NCBI RefSeq assembly: GCF_048771995.1
Contig: NC_133026.1
Coordinates: 150,559,001-150,623,000, forward strand
DNA length: 64,000 nt
Direction: 5' to 3'
From: Taeniopygia guttata
Lineage: Eukaryota > Chordata > Aves > Passeriformes > Estrildidae
Every line of letters begins with the position of its first letter. Positions within the stretch are counted from its first letter, which is position 1. The translations under genes and the position numbers were made by a program. The notes below the pieces were generated by a model that did no database searches, had not been told where the DNA came from, and saw nothing but the letters and a program-made list of their open reading frames with translations. Positions 17,677-34,231 of the stretch are shown here, piece by piece.

Positions 17677-17830
17677 GGCTGCGCGAGGCCACGCCCCCGA
17701 ACCACACCCCCGGCGCTGATTGGCCCCGCGCGGACACACCCCTCTCTCCTATTGGCGGAGCCGCCTTTAAGGGGCGGGGTGAAAGGAGGAAGTGGGGGCT
17801 ACTGCGCAGGCGCCGGCGCCACGTGGTTAG
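17677..17830 (-). promoter_or_regulatory. PYCR3 promoter (CCAAT boxes, GC box, NRF1- and ETS-like sites)
   Basis: Just upstream of the PYCR3 ATG are two ATTGG (CCAAT) boxes near 17719 and 17752, GGGGCGGGG at 17771-17779, AGGAAGTG near 17788, TGCGCAGGCGC near 17804 and CACGTG at 17820-17825. There is no TATA box. The same block could drive the plus-strand gene that follows, whose coding start has a splice acceptor in front of it. Confidence 0.6.
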
Positions 17831-17837
17831 TGCGGGT

Positions 17838-19195
17838 CCACGCGTGGGGGTCCCGGAGGGAATTCCCGGCTGCTCCCAAACCTTCCCAAAATTCCCCAGA
17901 CCTTCCACGCGTGGGGGTCCCGGAGGGAATTCCTGGCTGCTCCCAAACCTTCCCAAACCCTTCCCAACCCTTCCACGCGTGGGGGTCCCGGAGGTAATTC
18001 CCGGCTGCTCCCAAACCCTTCCCAAAATTCCCCAACCCTTCCACGCGTGGGGGTCCCGGAGGGAATTCCCGGCTGCTCCCAAACCTTCCCAAACCCTTCC
18101 CAACCCTTCCACGCGTGGGGGTCCCGGAGGGAATTCCCGGCTGCTCCCAAACCTTCCCAAACCCTTCCCAACCCTTCCACGCGTGGGGGTCCCGGAGGGA
18201 ATTCCCGGCTGCTCCCAAACCCTTCCCAAAATTACCCAGACCTTCCACGCGTGGGGGTCCCGGAGGGAATTCCCGGCTGCTCCCAAACCTTCCCAACCCT
18301 TCCACGCGTGGGGGTCCCGGAGGGAATTCCCGGCTGCTCCCAAACCCTTCCCAAAATTCCCCAGACCTTCCACGCGTGGGGGTCCCGGAGGGAATTCCCG
18401 GCTGCTCCCGAACCCTTCCCAAAACTCCCCAGACCTTCCACGCGTGGGGGTCCCGGAGGGAATTCCCGGCTGCTCCCAAACCCTTCCCAAACCCTTCCCA
18501 AAATTCCCCAGACCTTCCACGCGTGGGGGTCCCGGAGGGAATTCCCGGCTGCTCCCAAACCCTTCCCAAAATTCCCCAGACCTTCCACGCGTGGGGGTCC
18601 CGGAGGGAATTCCCGGCTGCTCCCAAACCTTCCCAAACCCTTCCCAACCCTTCCACGCGTGGGGGTCCTGGAGGGAATTCCCGGCTGCTCCCAAACCTTC
18701 CCAAACCCTTCCCAACCTTTCCACGCGTGGGGGTCCCCGGAGGGAATTCCCGGCTGCTCCCAAACCCTTCCCAAAATTCCCCAGACCTTCCACGCGTGGG
18801 GGTCCCGGAGGGAATTCCCGGCTGCTCCCAAATCTTTCCAAACCCTTCCCAACCCTTTCACGCGTGGGGGTCCCGGAGGGAATTCCCGGCTGCTCCCAAA
18901 CCTTCCCAAACCCTTCCTAACCCTTCCACGCGTGGGAGTCCCAGAGGGAATTCCCGGCTGCTCCCAAACCCTTCCCAAAATTCCCCAGACCTTCCCCGCA
19001 GCGGGTCCACGCGTGAGGGTCCCGGAGGGAATTTCCGGCTGCTCCCAAACCTTCCCAAACCCTTCCCAACCCTTCCACGCGTGGGGGTCCCGGAGGGAAT
19101 TCCCGGCTGCTCCCAAACCCTTCCCAAAATTCCCCAAGCCTTCCACGCGTGGGGGTCCCGAAGGGAATTCCTGGCTGCTCCCAAACCTTCCAAAC
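17838..19195. repeat. 20-copy minisatellite with MluI/EcoRI-like core, between PYCR3 and the next gene
   Basis: There are twenty copies of a 57-80 bp unit (mostly about 68 bp). Each has an ACGCGT block followed by GGGGGTCCCGGAGGG, AATTCCCGGCTGCTCCCAAA, and one of two tails, '..CCTTCCCAAACCCTTCCCAA' or '..CCCTTCCCAAAATTCCCCAG'. It is very homogeneous and is open in several frames on both strands. It probably lies in the 5' UTR intron of the plus-strand gene. Confidence 0.97.
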
Positions 19196-19557
19196 CCTTC
19201 CTGGCACCTCTGGGCCCACGGAGGGATTTCCACCACGGGGGTGGCTGAGTAAATTTGGCGTGGGGGAGGTTCCCGAAGTTGTCCGTGGGTGTGGGAGGTT
19301 CTCCCCACTCTCCTCGCCCCACAAGTCCCCCCACAGTCGGTATCCACGGGGTTTTGGGGGGTACCCTCCGAGGGGATGCCCCCTAATTTACCGGTGGATG
19401 TGGGAGCTGCTTCCCACCCCAGGGTGCTCCTCACCCACCGGCATCCCTGACACGAGGGGACCCCGGAATTTGAGGAGGGGAGTGGGATCCTGTAATTTTT
19501 CCATGGGTGGGCTTTTCCTCACCCTCTTTTCCCCACAGGACCCCCTCCATTCCCGTC

Positions 19558-22500
19558 ATGCTGCTCCAAATCTCCCGGGCTGTGCTGCTCCTCTGGTTTT
19601 TGGGGTGGTTGGGCCTCGCTGCCCCCCCAGAGAAGGTGGGGACCCACCCCCCAAATTTGGGGATCCCCCCACAAATCCCCTTCACAGCAACCACGGGTTG
19701 TTCTAGGATGAAGCTACACCCCAGGAGGTGTCACACGTGGATTCCTGTCACTGTGGGATTCCCTCTGGCCGGGAAATTTGGATTCTGGGGTCCCCCACCC
19801 TTTGCTTGGTGTAGGGATGGTTTTTGCGGGGGTGAAGGCCAAATTCTGGGGTGAGTTCACACCTTTTTCCATACTTTATGTCCCCAAACCCCCTCCTCCG
19901 TCTCGTCATCCTGTGCTGGGAGCACCCAGGGGTGCATTTGGGGGTGTCCATGGGGAAAACCAGCATTCCCAGATCATCACCCCCCAAAATTCACCTCAGG
20001 AGGAGCTCTGGGAGACCTGGATGAGGTTCGCGCTGGATGAGACCCCCGTGGCCCATCTCCTGCAGGACATCCCCCACCGGACGGGTACGAGCCAGGGTTG
20101 GGATACTTCAACATTCCCATATCCCACTTTGGGATGGATCCGACCTCTTTTACCTCCCCACAGGGAATGTGAGCAGCCGTGGGGCTGAGCAGCTCCGGGG
20201 AGGACACCAGGTTGTCCCATCCAACCTCCATCAGCAGCAGGAAAGATCTCAGGATGTTCATCCCCAACCAGGTGGGAATGTGGCAAATCCCATTGCAACG
20301 GGATTCATGGAATCCTGTTTTTCACACCGGGGTGCGTCTTCCCCGGTGCTGTATCCATCTTTTCCATATGCAGAGAGCATCCTGGTCCTTCAGGAGGTGA
20401 CGGAGAAGCTGCAGAAGGTCAACCAGAGCCTGGAGCTGATGCTGACGGCCTTGGAAAACGCACTAATCCGGCTGGAAAAACACCTGGAGCAGCTCAGAGC
20501 CATCCCTGACCTGGATGGTGAGTGGGAATGGGGGTGGAGGATGGATGGGAGCTGGTGGGTGCCAACACCAAGTTCTTCTTCCCCATCCCACAGGTCAGAG
20601 CCAAAGTGCCACCTCCTCTTGTGTGCCATATTTGACGCTCCTGGTTCTCCCACTGGTGCCGGCGTCATTCCGGGTCATCCTTCTCCTCCTCTTCCTCGCT
20701 TCCAGCGCCCTCGGCATCCCAGCAATCTCCACTTTCCTGGTCCTTGCTGCAGCAGGTGGGGACACGTGTGGGGACAGCGGCTGGGGACACACCACCCAGG
20801 GGGGATCTGTCCTCTCCCATCCTCATTTTCCCACAGGGCATTGGCTGCTGGTTTCCACCTGCCGCGGTGCCGGAAGGATCCGGCCGGTGGTTCCCCGGGA
20901 AGAGCCCCGCTTCCGGCTCACCTCCACCCCGGAGAGGTAGGAGATGGTTGAGGAGGTGGCATGGAACCCTTGGGAGCTGCTGGGTGCCATCCTTGGTGTC
21001 CCACCCTGGATCTTCCACCCTGGAGCCACCTGGCAGAAGTTCTCAGGAAGGGACAGGATACATCTCGGTGGCTTCCCTATGGCTTTTGGACACCTCATCC
21101 CAACTCCTTGCACCACTTCTGTTCAGATGTCCCACCCTGGAGCCATCTGGCAGAGGTCTCCCAGGAAGGACAGGACACATCTTAGTGGCTTTCCTGTGGT
21201 TTTGGGGCATCTCATCCCAACTCCGTGTCCTGTTTCTGCTCAGTGTCACATCCCTGAGTGTCCCATCCTGGAGCCATCTGGCAGAGGTCCCCAGGAACAG
21301 ACAAGACATATCTTGGATGGCTTTCCTGTGGTTTTGGGGCATCTCATCCCAACTCTGTGTCCTGTTTCTGCTCCATGTCACATCCCTGGGTGTCCCATCC
21401 TGGAGCCACCTGGCAGAAGTTCTCAGGAAGGGACAGGACACATCTTGGTGGCTTCCCTATGGCTTTTGGACACCTCATCCCTACTCCTTGCACCACTTCT
21501 GTTCAGATGTCCCACCCTGGAGCCATCTGGCAGAGGTCTCCAGGGAAGGACAGGACACATCTTGGTGGCTTTCCTGTGGTTTTGGGGCATCTCATCCCAA
21601 CTCCGTGTCCTGTTTCTGCTCCATGTCACATCCCTGGGTGGGTGTCCCATCCTGGAGCCATCTGGCAGAGGTCTCCAGGGAAGGACAGGACACATCTTGG
21701 TGGCTTCCCTATGGCTTTTGGACACCTCATCCCAACTCCTTGCACCACTTCTGTTCAGATGTCCCACCCTGGATGTCCCATCCTTTGTGCCTCATCCTGG
21801 ATGTCCCACCCTGGAGCCATCTGGCAGAGGTCTCCAGGAAAGGACAAGACACATCTTGGACGGCTTTCCTGTGGTTTTGGGGCATCTCATCCCAACTCCA
21901 TGTCCTGTTTCTGCTCGATGTCACATCCCTGAGTGTCCCATCCTGGAGCCATCTGGCAGAGGTCTCCAGGGAAGGACAGGACACATCTTGGTGGCTTCCC
22001 TATGGTTTTGGGGCATCTCATCCCAACTCTACATCCTCTTTCTGCTCAATGTCACATCCCTGGGTGTCCCATCCTTGGTGCCTCATCCTGAATTTCCCAC
22101 CCTGGAGCCATCTGGCAGAGGTCTCCAGGGAAGGACAGGACACATCTTGGATGGCTTTCCTGTGGTTTTGGGGCATCTCATCCCAACTCTGTGTCCTGTT
22201 TCTGCTCAATGTCACATCCCTGGATGTCCCACCCTGGAGCCACCTGGCAGAAGTTCTCAGGAAGGGACAGGACACATCTCGGTGGCTTCCCTATGGTTTT
22301 TGGACACCTCATTCCAACTCCTTGCACCACTTCTGTTCAGATGTTCCACCCTGGATGTCCCTTCCTTCGTGCCTCATCCTGGATGTCCCACCCTGGAGCC
22401 ATCTGGCAGAGGTCTCCAGAGAAGGACAGGACTCATCTTGGATGGCTTTCCTATGGTTTTGGAGCATCTCATCCCAACTCTGTGTCCTGTTTCTGCTGTA

Positions 22501-23667
22501 TGTCACATCCCTGGGTGGATGTCCCATCCTGGAGCCATCTGGCAGAGGTCTCCAGGAAAGGACAAGACACATCCTGATGGCTTCTCTTTCCAACTCCGTG
22601 GCCTATTTCTGCTCAGAGAAGGGTGTGGAGAGGCTGGAGAGGTGAATGTCTCTATGGTGGTGGTGACACAGAAGCCACCGAGGTGACAGGAGTCCCTTTT
22701 TCCTTCTTCCCACACAGGGAATGCGATATGGAACTGCTGCAAGAGGAGCTGGACAGGATGGAGATGAGCTGCCTGCAAGATGAGAGGTGCCCACAAGGTG
22801 GGAGGTGTGGTGGCTGTAGGACATGGATCCCAAGCCCTGACACGTCCCCATCCTGTGCTGGGACGTGTCCAGAGTGTCCCCAAGCTCTGCCAGGGCATGT
22901 GACACCAACCCAGAGTGTCCCCACCCTCTGCCTGGGGACAGGAGCACTGGGAGGGTATCTCCACCCCTGCCATGTTCTTGCAGACCCTTCGCACCTGGAG
23001 CAGCCCCAAGAGGTGGCCGAGGACATTCCCGAATTCCTAGGGCAGGTGTCACCCGACTCCGGTGGCCAGAGGACAGCACTGAACTCGTGTGGGGTAAGCT
23101 GCTGGGTGGGATGTCCCCATGTTGGTGTTGTCCCCCAAAACCTGCTCTTGGGGGCCACCTGGGTCTCACTGAGGGTCAGGTCCTCCAAGGTTGGGGTGTC
23201 CTCACCACAGTGGCACCTCCGAATGTGGGACAGCCCACTGGGAGACGGACAGGGCTGGGGATACGACATACAGGGAGGAATTTGGGGTGGAATATGGTGT
23301 CCTGAAGGATGGCCAAGGGGACAAGGGACATCTGCAGGAACCCCCTTCTCCCCAAACCAGGTGACACCGGAGCTGCTGATGGATGCTGGGAAGCTCTGGG
23401 AGCCCAAACCCTGCAGCCCAATGGCCAACGTGTGAGCACCAACCACCTGGAATGTCCCTTCTCCACAGCTTGGTGTCACCTCAGGGGGTGACCCCACTGC
23501 TGGTGGCTTCCTGGGGTGCTGATGGGTGTCTCCTCTGTAGGTCCCTGTGCCAGGGTGTCACCAGGGCTGGGCAGCGGTGCCGGAAGAAAGCGATTCCCGG
23601 GCAGGAATTCTGTCACATCCACACCACCAGCAGTAGCTTGGCCATGGATTCATCCCGCCATTTTTGA
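19558..23667 (+). CDS. Brambleberry/KAR5-like membrane protein, about 361 aa (11 coding exons)
   Basis: Proposed exons: 19558-19635, 19707-19727 (uncertain), 20000-20084, 20164-20271, 20374-20517, 20594-20755, 20837-20936, 22718-22797, 22984-23093, 23361-23431, 23541-23667. All junctions are GT-AG and phases agree, giving 361 codons plus TGA. A signal peptide (MLLQISRAVLLLWFLGWLGL) opens it. The fifth exon is a heptad-rich coiled coil (EKLQKVNQSLELMLTALENA). Two or three hydrophobic helices follow (LTLLVLP.., ILLLLFLASSALG, ISTFLVLAAAGHWLLVS). The tail has CQGVTRAGQRCRKKAIPGQE then FCHIH, a C-x6-G-x2-C-x9-C-x2-H pattern. This layout resembles Brambleberry, the vertebrate KAR5 homologue needed for pronuclear envelope fusion. 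The Cys-rich N-terminal domain expected for that family was not found, so the name is tentative. An acceptor at 19538 implies a noncoding first exon upstream. Confidence 0.6.
21005..22605. repeat. Minisatellite of two alternating subunits in an intron of the Brambleberry-like gene
   Basis: About 12 copies of a 125-160 bp unit begin with GGAGCCA(T/C)CTGGCAGA. Type A continues AGTTCTCAGGAAGGGACAGG..CTATGG.TTTTGGACACC. Type B continues GGTCTCCAGGGAAGGACAGG..TGTGGTTTTGGGGCATC. Some units carry an extra inserted piece of about 25-30 bp. It fills almost all of the 20937-22717 intron. Confidence 0.95.
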
Positions 23668-23805
23668 CCCTCTCCCTGAGGGATTTTAACTCTTTTTATG
23701 GCTATTCCAGATCCTGGTGGAGAACATGGACCCTAAGGATGCCACTGGATGTGGGTACAGGGCAGATGTTCATTGTCCCACCAGTTTTATGCTATTTGCA
23801 TATAT

Positions 23806-23814
23806 TTTAATAAA
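23806..23814. terminator. Overlapping convergent poly(A) signals
   Basis: AATAAA on the plus strand (23809-23814) lies about 145 nt past the stop of the plus-strand gene. ATTAAA on the minus strand (23811-23806) lies about 450 nt past the GFUS stop. The hexamers share three bases, so the two 3' UTRs would overlap by a few tens of bases. Confidence 0.55.
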
Positions 23815-24264
23815 TGCCACATTTACAGCTGGAGTTTTTCCCATTCCTATCCTGAGACAGGGGGCTGTGGGATCATCCCCACGTGCCAAGAGCAGCAGAA
23901 AATTCCCTGCTGCCATTTCCATGCCCTGGAATCCTGATTGCCTTCCCTTTACCACACCTAATTGCAGGTAATTAGTGTAGCTCATTAACAGCTCAGAGCC
24001 ACCACCCTCTTGGACGCAAATCCTACCACTTGATTTGGGATCTTTTTGGGATGCCCCAACTTTCCTCCCCCACCCCTGCCCTGGGCGTCCTGCGCCACTC
24101 CCAGCAGTGGGGCAGGAATGTGGGAGCTGCTCCCCGGGCTCCCGTTTTTACTTTGGGAATGTCACTGTCACCCCCCACCCCAGCCCCGTCCTCTGCCCCA
24201 GCAAAGGACAACCCTGAGTCGAAGAGGACGATCCCGCTGCCGGGTGGTGCCGGTCCCGGTGCCG

Positions 24265-29410
<5,146 letters not shown>

Positions 29411-29599
29411 TCACTCAGCGTGGACCACCCTGGGGTGAGCATCCCCCAGGCAGGTGGGATCGGGTTTTTTTGGGGAAATTTCTGCGTTTCTGGGTAAAAA
29501 AGGGGCGTGTTTGGCTGTGATAGCGCTGGAACTCCTCAGCTGGAGGCCACCTGGGCCAGGGCTGCCACGTGGCGCTGGCCCAGCCTCTGGAAAGGGAGG

Positions 29600-30010
29600 G
29601 GCACCTGCACCCCCAGGTGTGTGCCCCAAATCTCCTTCTGCACCCCCAAAATCACCTCCCACACCCCGAATCTCCCCCTGCACCTCAGGGCTGCATCCCA
29701 GATCTATTCCTGAGCCCCAAATCTTATCTCTGCAGCCCAAATCTCCCCCTGCACCCCAGATTCTCATTCTGTACCCCAAATCTCCCTCTGCACCGCAGAT
29801 CTCCCCCTGAACCCCAAATTTCCCCCTGCACCCCAAATCCTGTGTTTGCAACCTAAACCCTTCCCTGCACCCCAAATCCCAGGGTCGCACCCCACGCCTG
29901 CCCTGCCCCTCAAACCTCAGCACCGCACCCCAAATCCCAGCTCTGAACCCAGTCCTAACCCCCCCACACACCTCCCCTGCACCCCAAATCCCACCCCTGC
30001 ACCCCCATCT
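29600..30010. repeat. Diverged CTGCACCCCAAATCTCCC repeat upstream of the GFUS start exon
   Basis: About 15 imperfect copies of a 22-25 bp C-rich unit lie in the intron between the noncoding and first coding exons of GFUS. Confidence 0.85.
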
Positions 30011-30187
30011 CCCCGCACACCCTCACACACAGCGCCTCCCAACCCACAACCCACAACCTCCCGTCCCCCTGCCCTCCCCACCGTCCTGTCCCCCCACTTT
30101 GGGGACCTCCCGCTTCTCCTCCCCACCGGTCTCGGGGGGCTCCTGTCCCCTCAAATGTCCCTTCACGGCGTGAGGGGCGCGTCTCAC

Positions 30188-30465
30188 CCTCGGCTGGACT
30201 CGGCCGCGCTCGGATCCGCTCGGCTGAGTTCGGCCGCTCTCGGCTCGGTTGTGTTCGGCTCGGCTCGGTATAGTCTCGGCTGTGTTCGGCTGGGCTCGGG
30301 TCTGCTCGGCGGTGCTTCGTGAAGGCTCGGCGAGGTTCGGCTGTGCTCGGCTCGGCTTGATTCGGGTCAACTCGTAGAGGGCTCGGCTGGTTTCGTCCCG
30401 GCCCGGTGAGGGTTCGGCTGCGCTCGGGTTCTTCCGCCGCCGTCACCGGACGCTGCCGCTTTGCT
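30188..30465 (-). other. GFUS: GFUS noncoding first exon made of a decamer-like repeat
   Basis: The minus strand has a donor CCGAGG|GTGAGA at 30188-30182. The exon before it is largely made of degenerate AGCCGA(G/A)CC(G)AA words about 10 bp long (roughly 20 copies from 30380 to 30188). The transcription start near 30465 is inferred from the promoter motif and the first GC-rich non-repeat block. Confidence 0.6.
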
Positions 30466-30495
30466 CGTCGGGAAATGTAGTTCGTAGCTGGGAGC
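30466..30495 (-). promoter_or_regulatory. GFUS promoter element, ZNF143-like ACTACATTTCCC
   Basis: ACTACATTTCCC at 30481-30470 on the minus strand differs at one base from the ACTACAATTCCC core bound by ZNF143/THAP11 at many housekeeping promoters. It sits just upstream of the inferred noncoding exon. No TATA box was seen. Confidence 0.55.
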
Positions 30496-31429
30496 AAGGG
30501 AAATGAGAGGGCGCAGAGGAGAAGATTTTGGGAAGAGGGATAAGGGGAAGGGATGCAAGGAAGGAAGAGGCGCAAGGGAAGAGAAGCGGCTGGGGAAATT
30601 AGGTGCAGGGGGAGGGAAGGACGTGCAGGGAAAAGGAAGGGGGGAAGGAAATGGGAGTGCAGGGACAGGGAAGGGGATGCAGAGGTTTTAAGGGAGTTCA
30701 TGGGAAGGGGTTCAGAAACAAGGAAAAGGGTGCAGGAAAGGAAGGGGGTGCAGGGAAAGGGGGTTCCTAGGTGTCCCCCCTGCCAAAGTGGCTCATCAAA
30801 AGGGATTTCCATGTGAAAACGTTTTAATCACTTTTAATGCACTTAAGCCGAGATTAAAAATGCTTTCCTGCGTGTGGGGGATGGTTTTGAAGGCATCCCC
30901 TCCACCCCCACATCCAGCTGGCTTTTCCTTCGGGATTTTTGCGAGGTAAAGGCAGGGCTTTGCTCTAAATTAAACTTTTGAAAGTGGAATTAAGAGAGAC
31001 CCAGCCAGGAATTCCCACATTCCTCCCACCAAAGCCCTGGTTAGCCCCAGTGTCAAGGAGCAATAGAATGAGAGTTTTTCATTCCTTTCCTCCTGGCTGA
31101 GACCTGGAAATGTGCCCTTTTCCTTTGGGAAAGTCTCAGGGAAGGCTGAATCCTTGAGGACCTCCTTGCTGGGAACTGGTGGTGGCAGAGGGGTCATTTG
31201 CATATTAAAAGAGATGTCACCTGGTGCCTCTGTCCCCTGGAGCCAGCGATGGACACTGGAGCTCCTTCTCCACACCAGCTAATTCCACGTCAGTCCTGCA
31301 TCCTCCATGAGACACTGAGGTTTGGCAAGAAGAAAACCTCACGCTGGTGTTGGGATGAGTCAGATCCAGCTGCGTCCACAATTCCACCTCACTTCACGGC
31401 GAAATTACGGAGTAAAAGGGTCTGGGTTG
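30496..31429. other. Intergenic, purine-rich then unique sequence
   Basis: Positions 30500-30770 are rich in GGGAAGGGGATGCAGGGAAAGG words, a degenerate tandem repeat. The rest is unique sequence with no gene, RNA or promoter that could be supported. Confidence 0.5.
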
Positions 31430-31560
31430 GAATACAATCATTCCCATAAATAAAAATCATCCCATTCCAACCCCTTGCCATGGGCAGGGACGCCTTCCAC
31501 TAGACCAGGTTGCTCCAACGTGGCCTTGAACACTCCCAGGGATGGGGGGAAAGCCAAGGA
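31430..31560 (-). repeat. CR1 LINE 3'-end fragment
   Basis: It contains CCATTCCAACCCCTTGCCAT, GGGCAGGGACGCCTTCCACT, AGACCAGGTTGCTCC and CTTGAACACTCCCAGGGATG, the reverse complement of a CR1 3' end, truncated at both ends. Confidence 0.9.
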
Positions 31561-34159
31561 AGATTTTCCATGTGCTGGTGGGAGAATAAGATCTTCCTGC
31601 TGCCTCCTGCAAATTTTGGGAGACTAATTAAGGATAAACCCGTGCTTCGGCCAAGGAATTGCTGGGAGGTGGCGCAGCCGAGAGCTGCTGTGACAGCACT
31701 CGAATAACCACGGTGTTGCATTAAATGTAGTAATTTCAGAGCTTAAATATGCTAATTCTGGGTCTAATTACCAAAGAAATGTTGGAACATGAGGGAAGAT
31801 CACAGGGGAAAGGGATAAAGTTGCGGCGACCACATGGGATGGACTCGTTTGTTAATGAAATATCACCCAGGCTGCTGATGTTATCTAACAAGGCCCTGGG
31901 ATTTGAGGATCAAAGGCTGGAGCAGACCCATTAGCTCATCTGGGCAGGGCGTCTGCGTGACACGATCCAGAGGACATCCCAGGACCTTCCAGCCGGCAGG
32001 ATAAAGCTTGGGTGGCTTGGCCAGATCCCGTCGGAGAACCGCTGCTTCGTGTCAGGCGTCGTTTCCGTAACAAAGCTTCCTTGTGGGGTGACCTATTTCT
32101 CTGGAACGGGCCCGGTTTTGGGTCCAGCCCCACTCCCTGCTCTGCCTTCCCCGTGCCTCGTAGGAAAGTGGGGCAGATGGGAATGAGATTCCTGAATGAG
32201 GTTGGAGCAACTCGGTACAGCCTATCCCAGGTGGAAGCTGTTCGAGGATGAAGACAAGCTCCAGGAGCCCAGGTGAGACAGCTCTAAGCATCTCTTCCCT
32301 GCTAAAATTCCAGCTTTGTGGCTGTTTTTTAGGGAGAAGCACACCAGCAGTGACCCCTTTTCCAGGCCTTGTCCCACGGGATGGCCTGTGCCAGTTTCCA
32401 TAGGGATTGGGGGTTGCTCCCCACAACGCGCAGCCCTTTGGCAGTGGGAATTATCCAAAAACACAGAGGAAGAAAACTGGGATGGGGATGGGGGTGATGG
32501 CCACAGATATTCCAAGAAACTTTCTTCGTGGGATTGGGAGCAGCTGCTGCACAAGGATGTCCTTTCCACCATCATTTTGGATTTGGTCTTGTCGAGTCCA
32601 GTCCTCTGGAGGAGGGAGATGAACCTACCACTGCACCATGATGGGGTTTGGGGTTATTCTGAGAGTGAGATTTTGGTGTGAATCCCATTGGGAGAGGCAC
32701 TGGAAGAGATGCCACCTCTTCCAGCCCATCCCACCTCATCCAGCACATCCCACTGGGGTCTCCTTGGGTGGAGTGCAGAGATCCGGGCAGGGGGGCAACC
32801 CAAGGGACCTGGATTTCCCAGGGTGGATGTGAGACAGGAATGTGGGCCCAGGGCACTGTGGATGTGGATCTGAGCCTCCTCCCAGTGTTTCCTGGAACCC
32901 ACGGGAGCTGACTGTGCCCAAAAAGAGCGTCTCTGGCGCAGGTTTGGGATGAGGCAGACATCCCGCTGGGCCTGGCTGCTTGGGCATGTCCCAGGACCTT
33001 GGGAAGGTGAAATCCTGCTCTTGTTTCGGTCCAAGTGTTGATGTCAAGCTGGATGAACTCCAAGGTGAATGAGTATAAGAGGCACGGATTACTTATATTT
33101 GTCTTTTTATGGGTTAGACTTTATTTTAAGACGAGCTGAAGTTGGTGCCTCAAGGGGAAATGCACTATTTAACTAAATCGGGAAATAAAAAGGCCAAACA
33201 GTTCCAAACTGTTCCCTCTCCTTTCCCAGCTCAGCTGCAGGGGCTGTTTAGTTTTGGTTTTAAGGAAGGGCTTTGTTCCTCAGCTAACTCTTCCTCTTTG
33301 AACCAAATCCGAATCCAGCTGTGCTTGGAGTTCTCCATCTCTCTGGGCTCCAGCTGCTCCAGAGATGTTATTTTAATTTGCTTTTGATGAATATTTTAGT
33401 GCTGCCAATAGCCCTGGAGACTTTGAACTCACGTGTCAGCCCAGAGCTCACCTGTTTGCCGGGAGCCTTTGTACAGAGGAAAAAAACACATCAAAGGAGA
33501 AGAAAGAGTGAACGTCACTGGTGAGAAGCCATTTGGGGAGAGCAAAGATCTTTATGACCCAAAAATCTGTGTTGGAGTGTCAAAACTGGGAGGCAAAGAG
33601 GCAGGGAGGTGGCACAAGGGGTACCATCATCTCAGCAGGGTCACAGCAGCGCTCCTGCACTTTGTTGTCAGGTCTCCATGGTGCGCCTCAGGAATCCACA
33701 GTGACTTGGTGGGAGTCAAGTCATAATGGGATGTGATGTGTGACCTCAGAGCAGAGCGTTGGTGGCTTGGGGTCACCAGCACAGATGATCCAGGGACCCA
33801 GAATAGGGAGGAAGGTGCCCTGGAGGCTCCCTCAATGGGACCCTGCAGTGAGGGGGGAAAGGAGGATCTCCACCAGGGATCAGCTGAAGACCTCAAACAA
33901 GGTGAGATCCCGGCCTGGAGACTCCCAGGGAGGTGGAATGGGGAATGTCCAGCCAGGTGGACAAGGCAACAATAACCTGGGTCCACCGAGGAACTTGCAG
34001 AAAGGGACGTAGTGGCCTGGAAACCCTGGTAAACTGAGGCACGTGCAGGAAAAGGGGACAAGGAAATGGGACCTTCCTTGGGTGGTCCTGGCATCCTCTG
34101 AAAGTGAAGATGGTGTCAGAGGGACTGCGGCTATTTAGGCTGGGAGCGAAGTATCTGTG
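31561..34159. other. Intergenic spacer before the keratin array
   Basis: No coding exon, RNA gene or clear mobile element was recognised. Open frames here are under 170 codons and show no family resemblance. A moderately AT-rich block at 31690-31960 stands out from its GC-richer surroundings and could be conserved noncoding DNA, but the sequence alone cannot show that. Confidence 0.45.
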
Positions 34160-34225
34160 CTGGGTGTAGCTGCAAGAAGTCTGGCATAAGAAAAAGAGAC
34201 ATCTGAGGCTGTGCTGGAGGAAAAG

Positions 34226-34231
34226 TTTATT
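34226..34231 (-). terminator. Poly(A) signal, keratin copy 1
   Basis: AATAAA on the minus strand, about 150 nt past the stop codon. Confidence 0.75.

Noticed and set aside
17838-19195. Regularly spaced repeats that could be mistaken for a CRISPR array
   Set aside because: The whole unit repeats with no unique spacers, in a eukaryotic genome with no cas genes. It is a minisatellite.
19815-19850. A candidate extra exon of the Brambleberry-like gene with a strong GTGAGT donor
   Set aside because: Its frame is incompatible with the phase-0 exons on both sides: in phase it contains a stop. It may be an unused or 5' UTR-type exon.
20744-22686. Open frames of about 630 and 580 codons with repeated SHLAEVSREGQDTS words
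   Set aside because: They are translations of the intronic minisatellite joined to two real exons. The splice sites of the Brambleberry-like gene place this stretch in an intron.
31561-34159. Possible genes in the GFUS-keratin spacer
   Set aside because: The frames are short and unconserved in composition, and no exon chain or known protein could be built from them.
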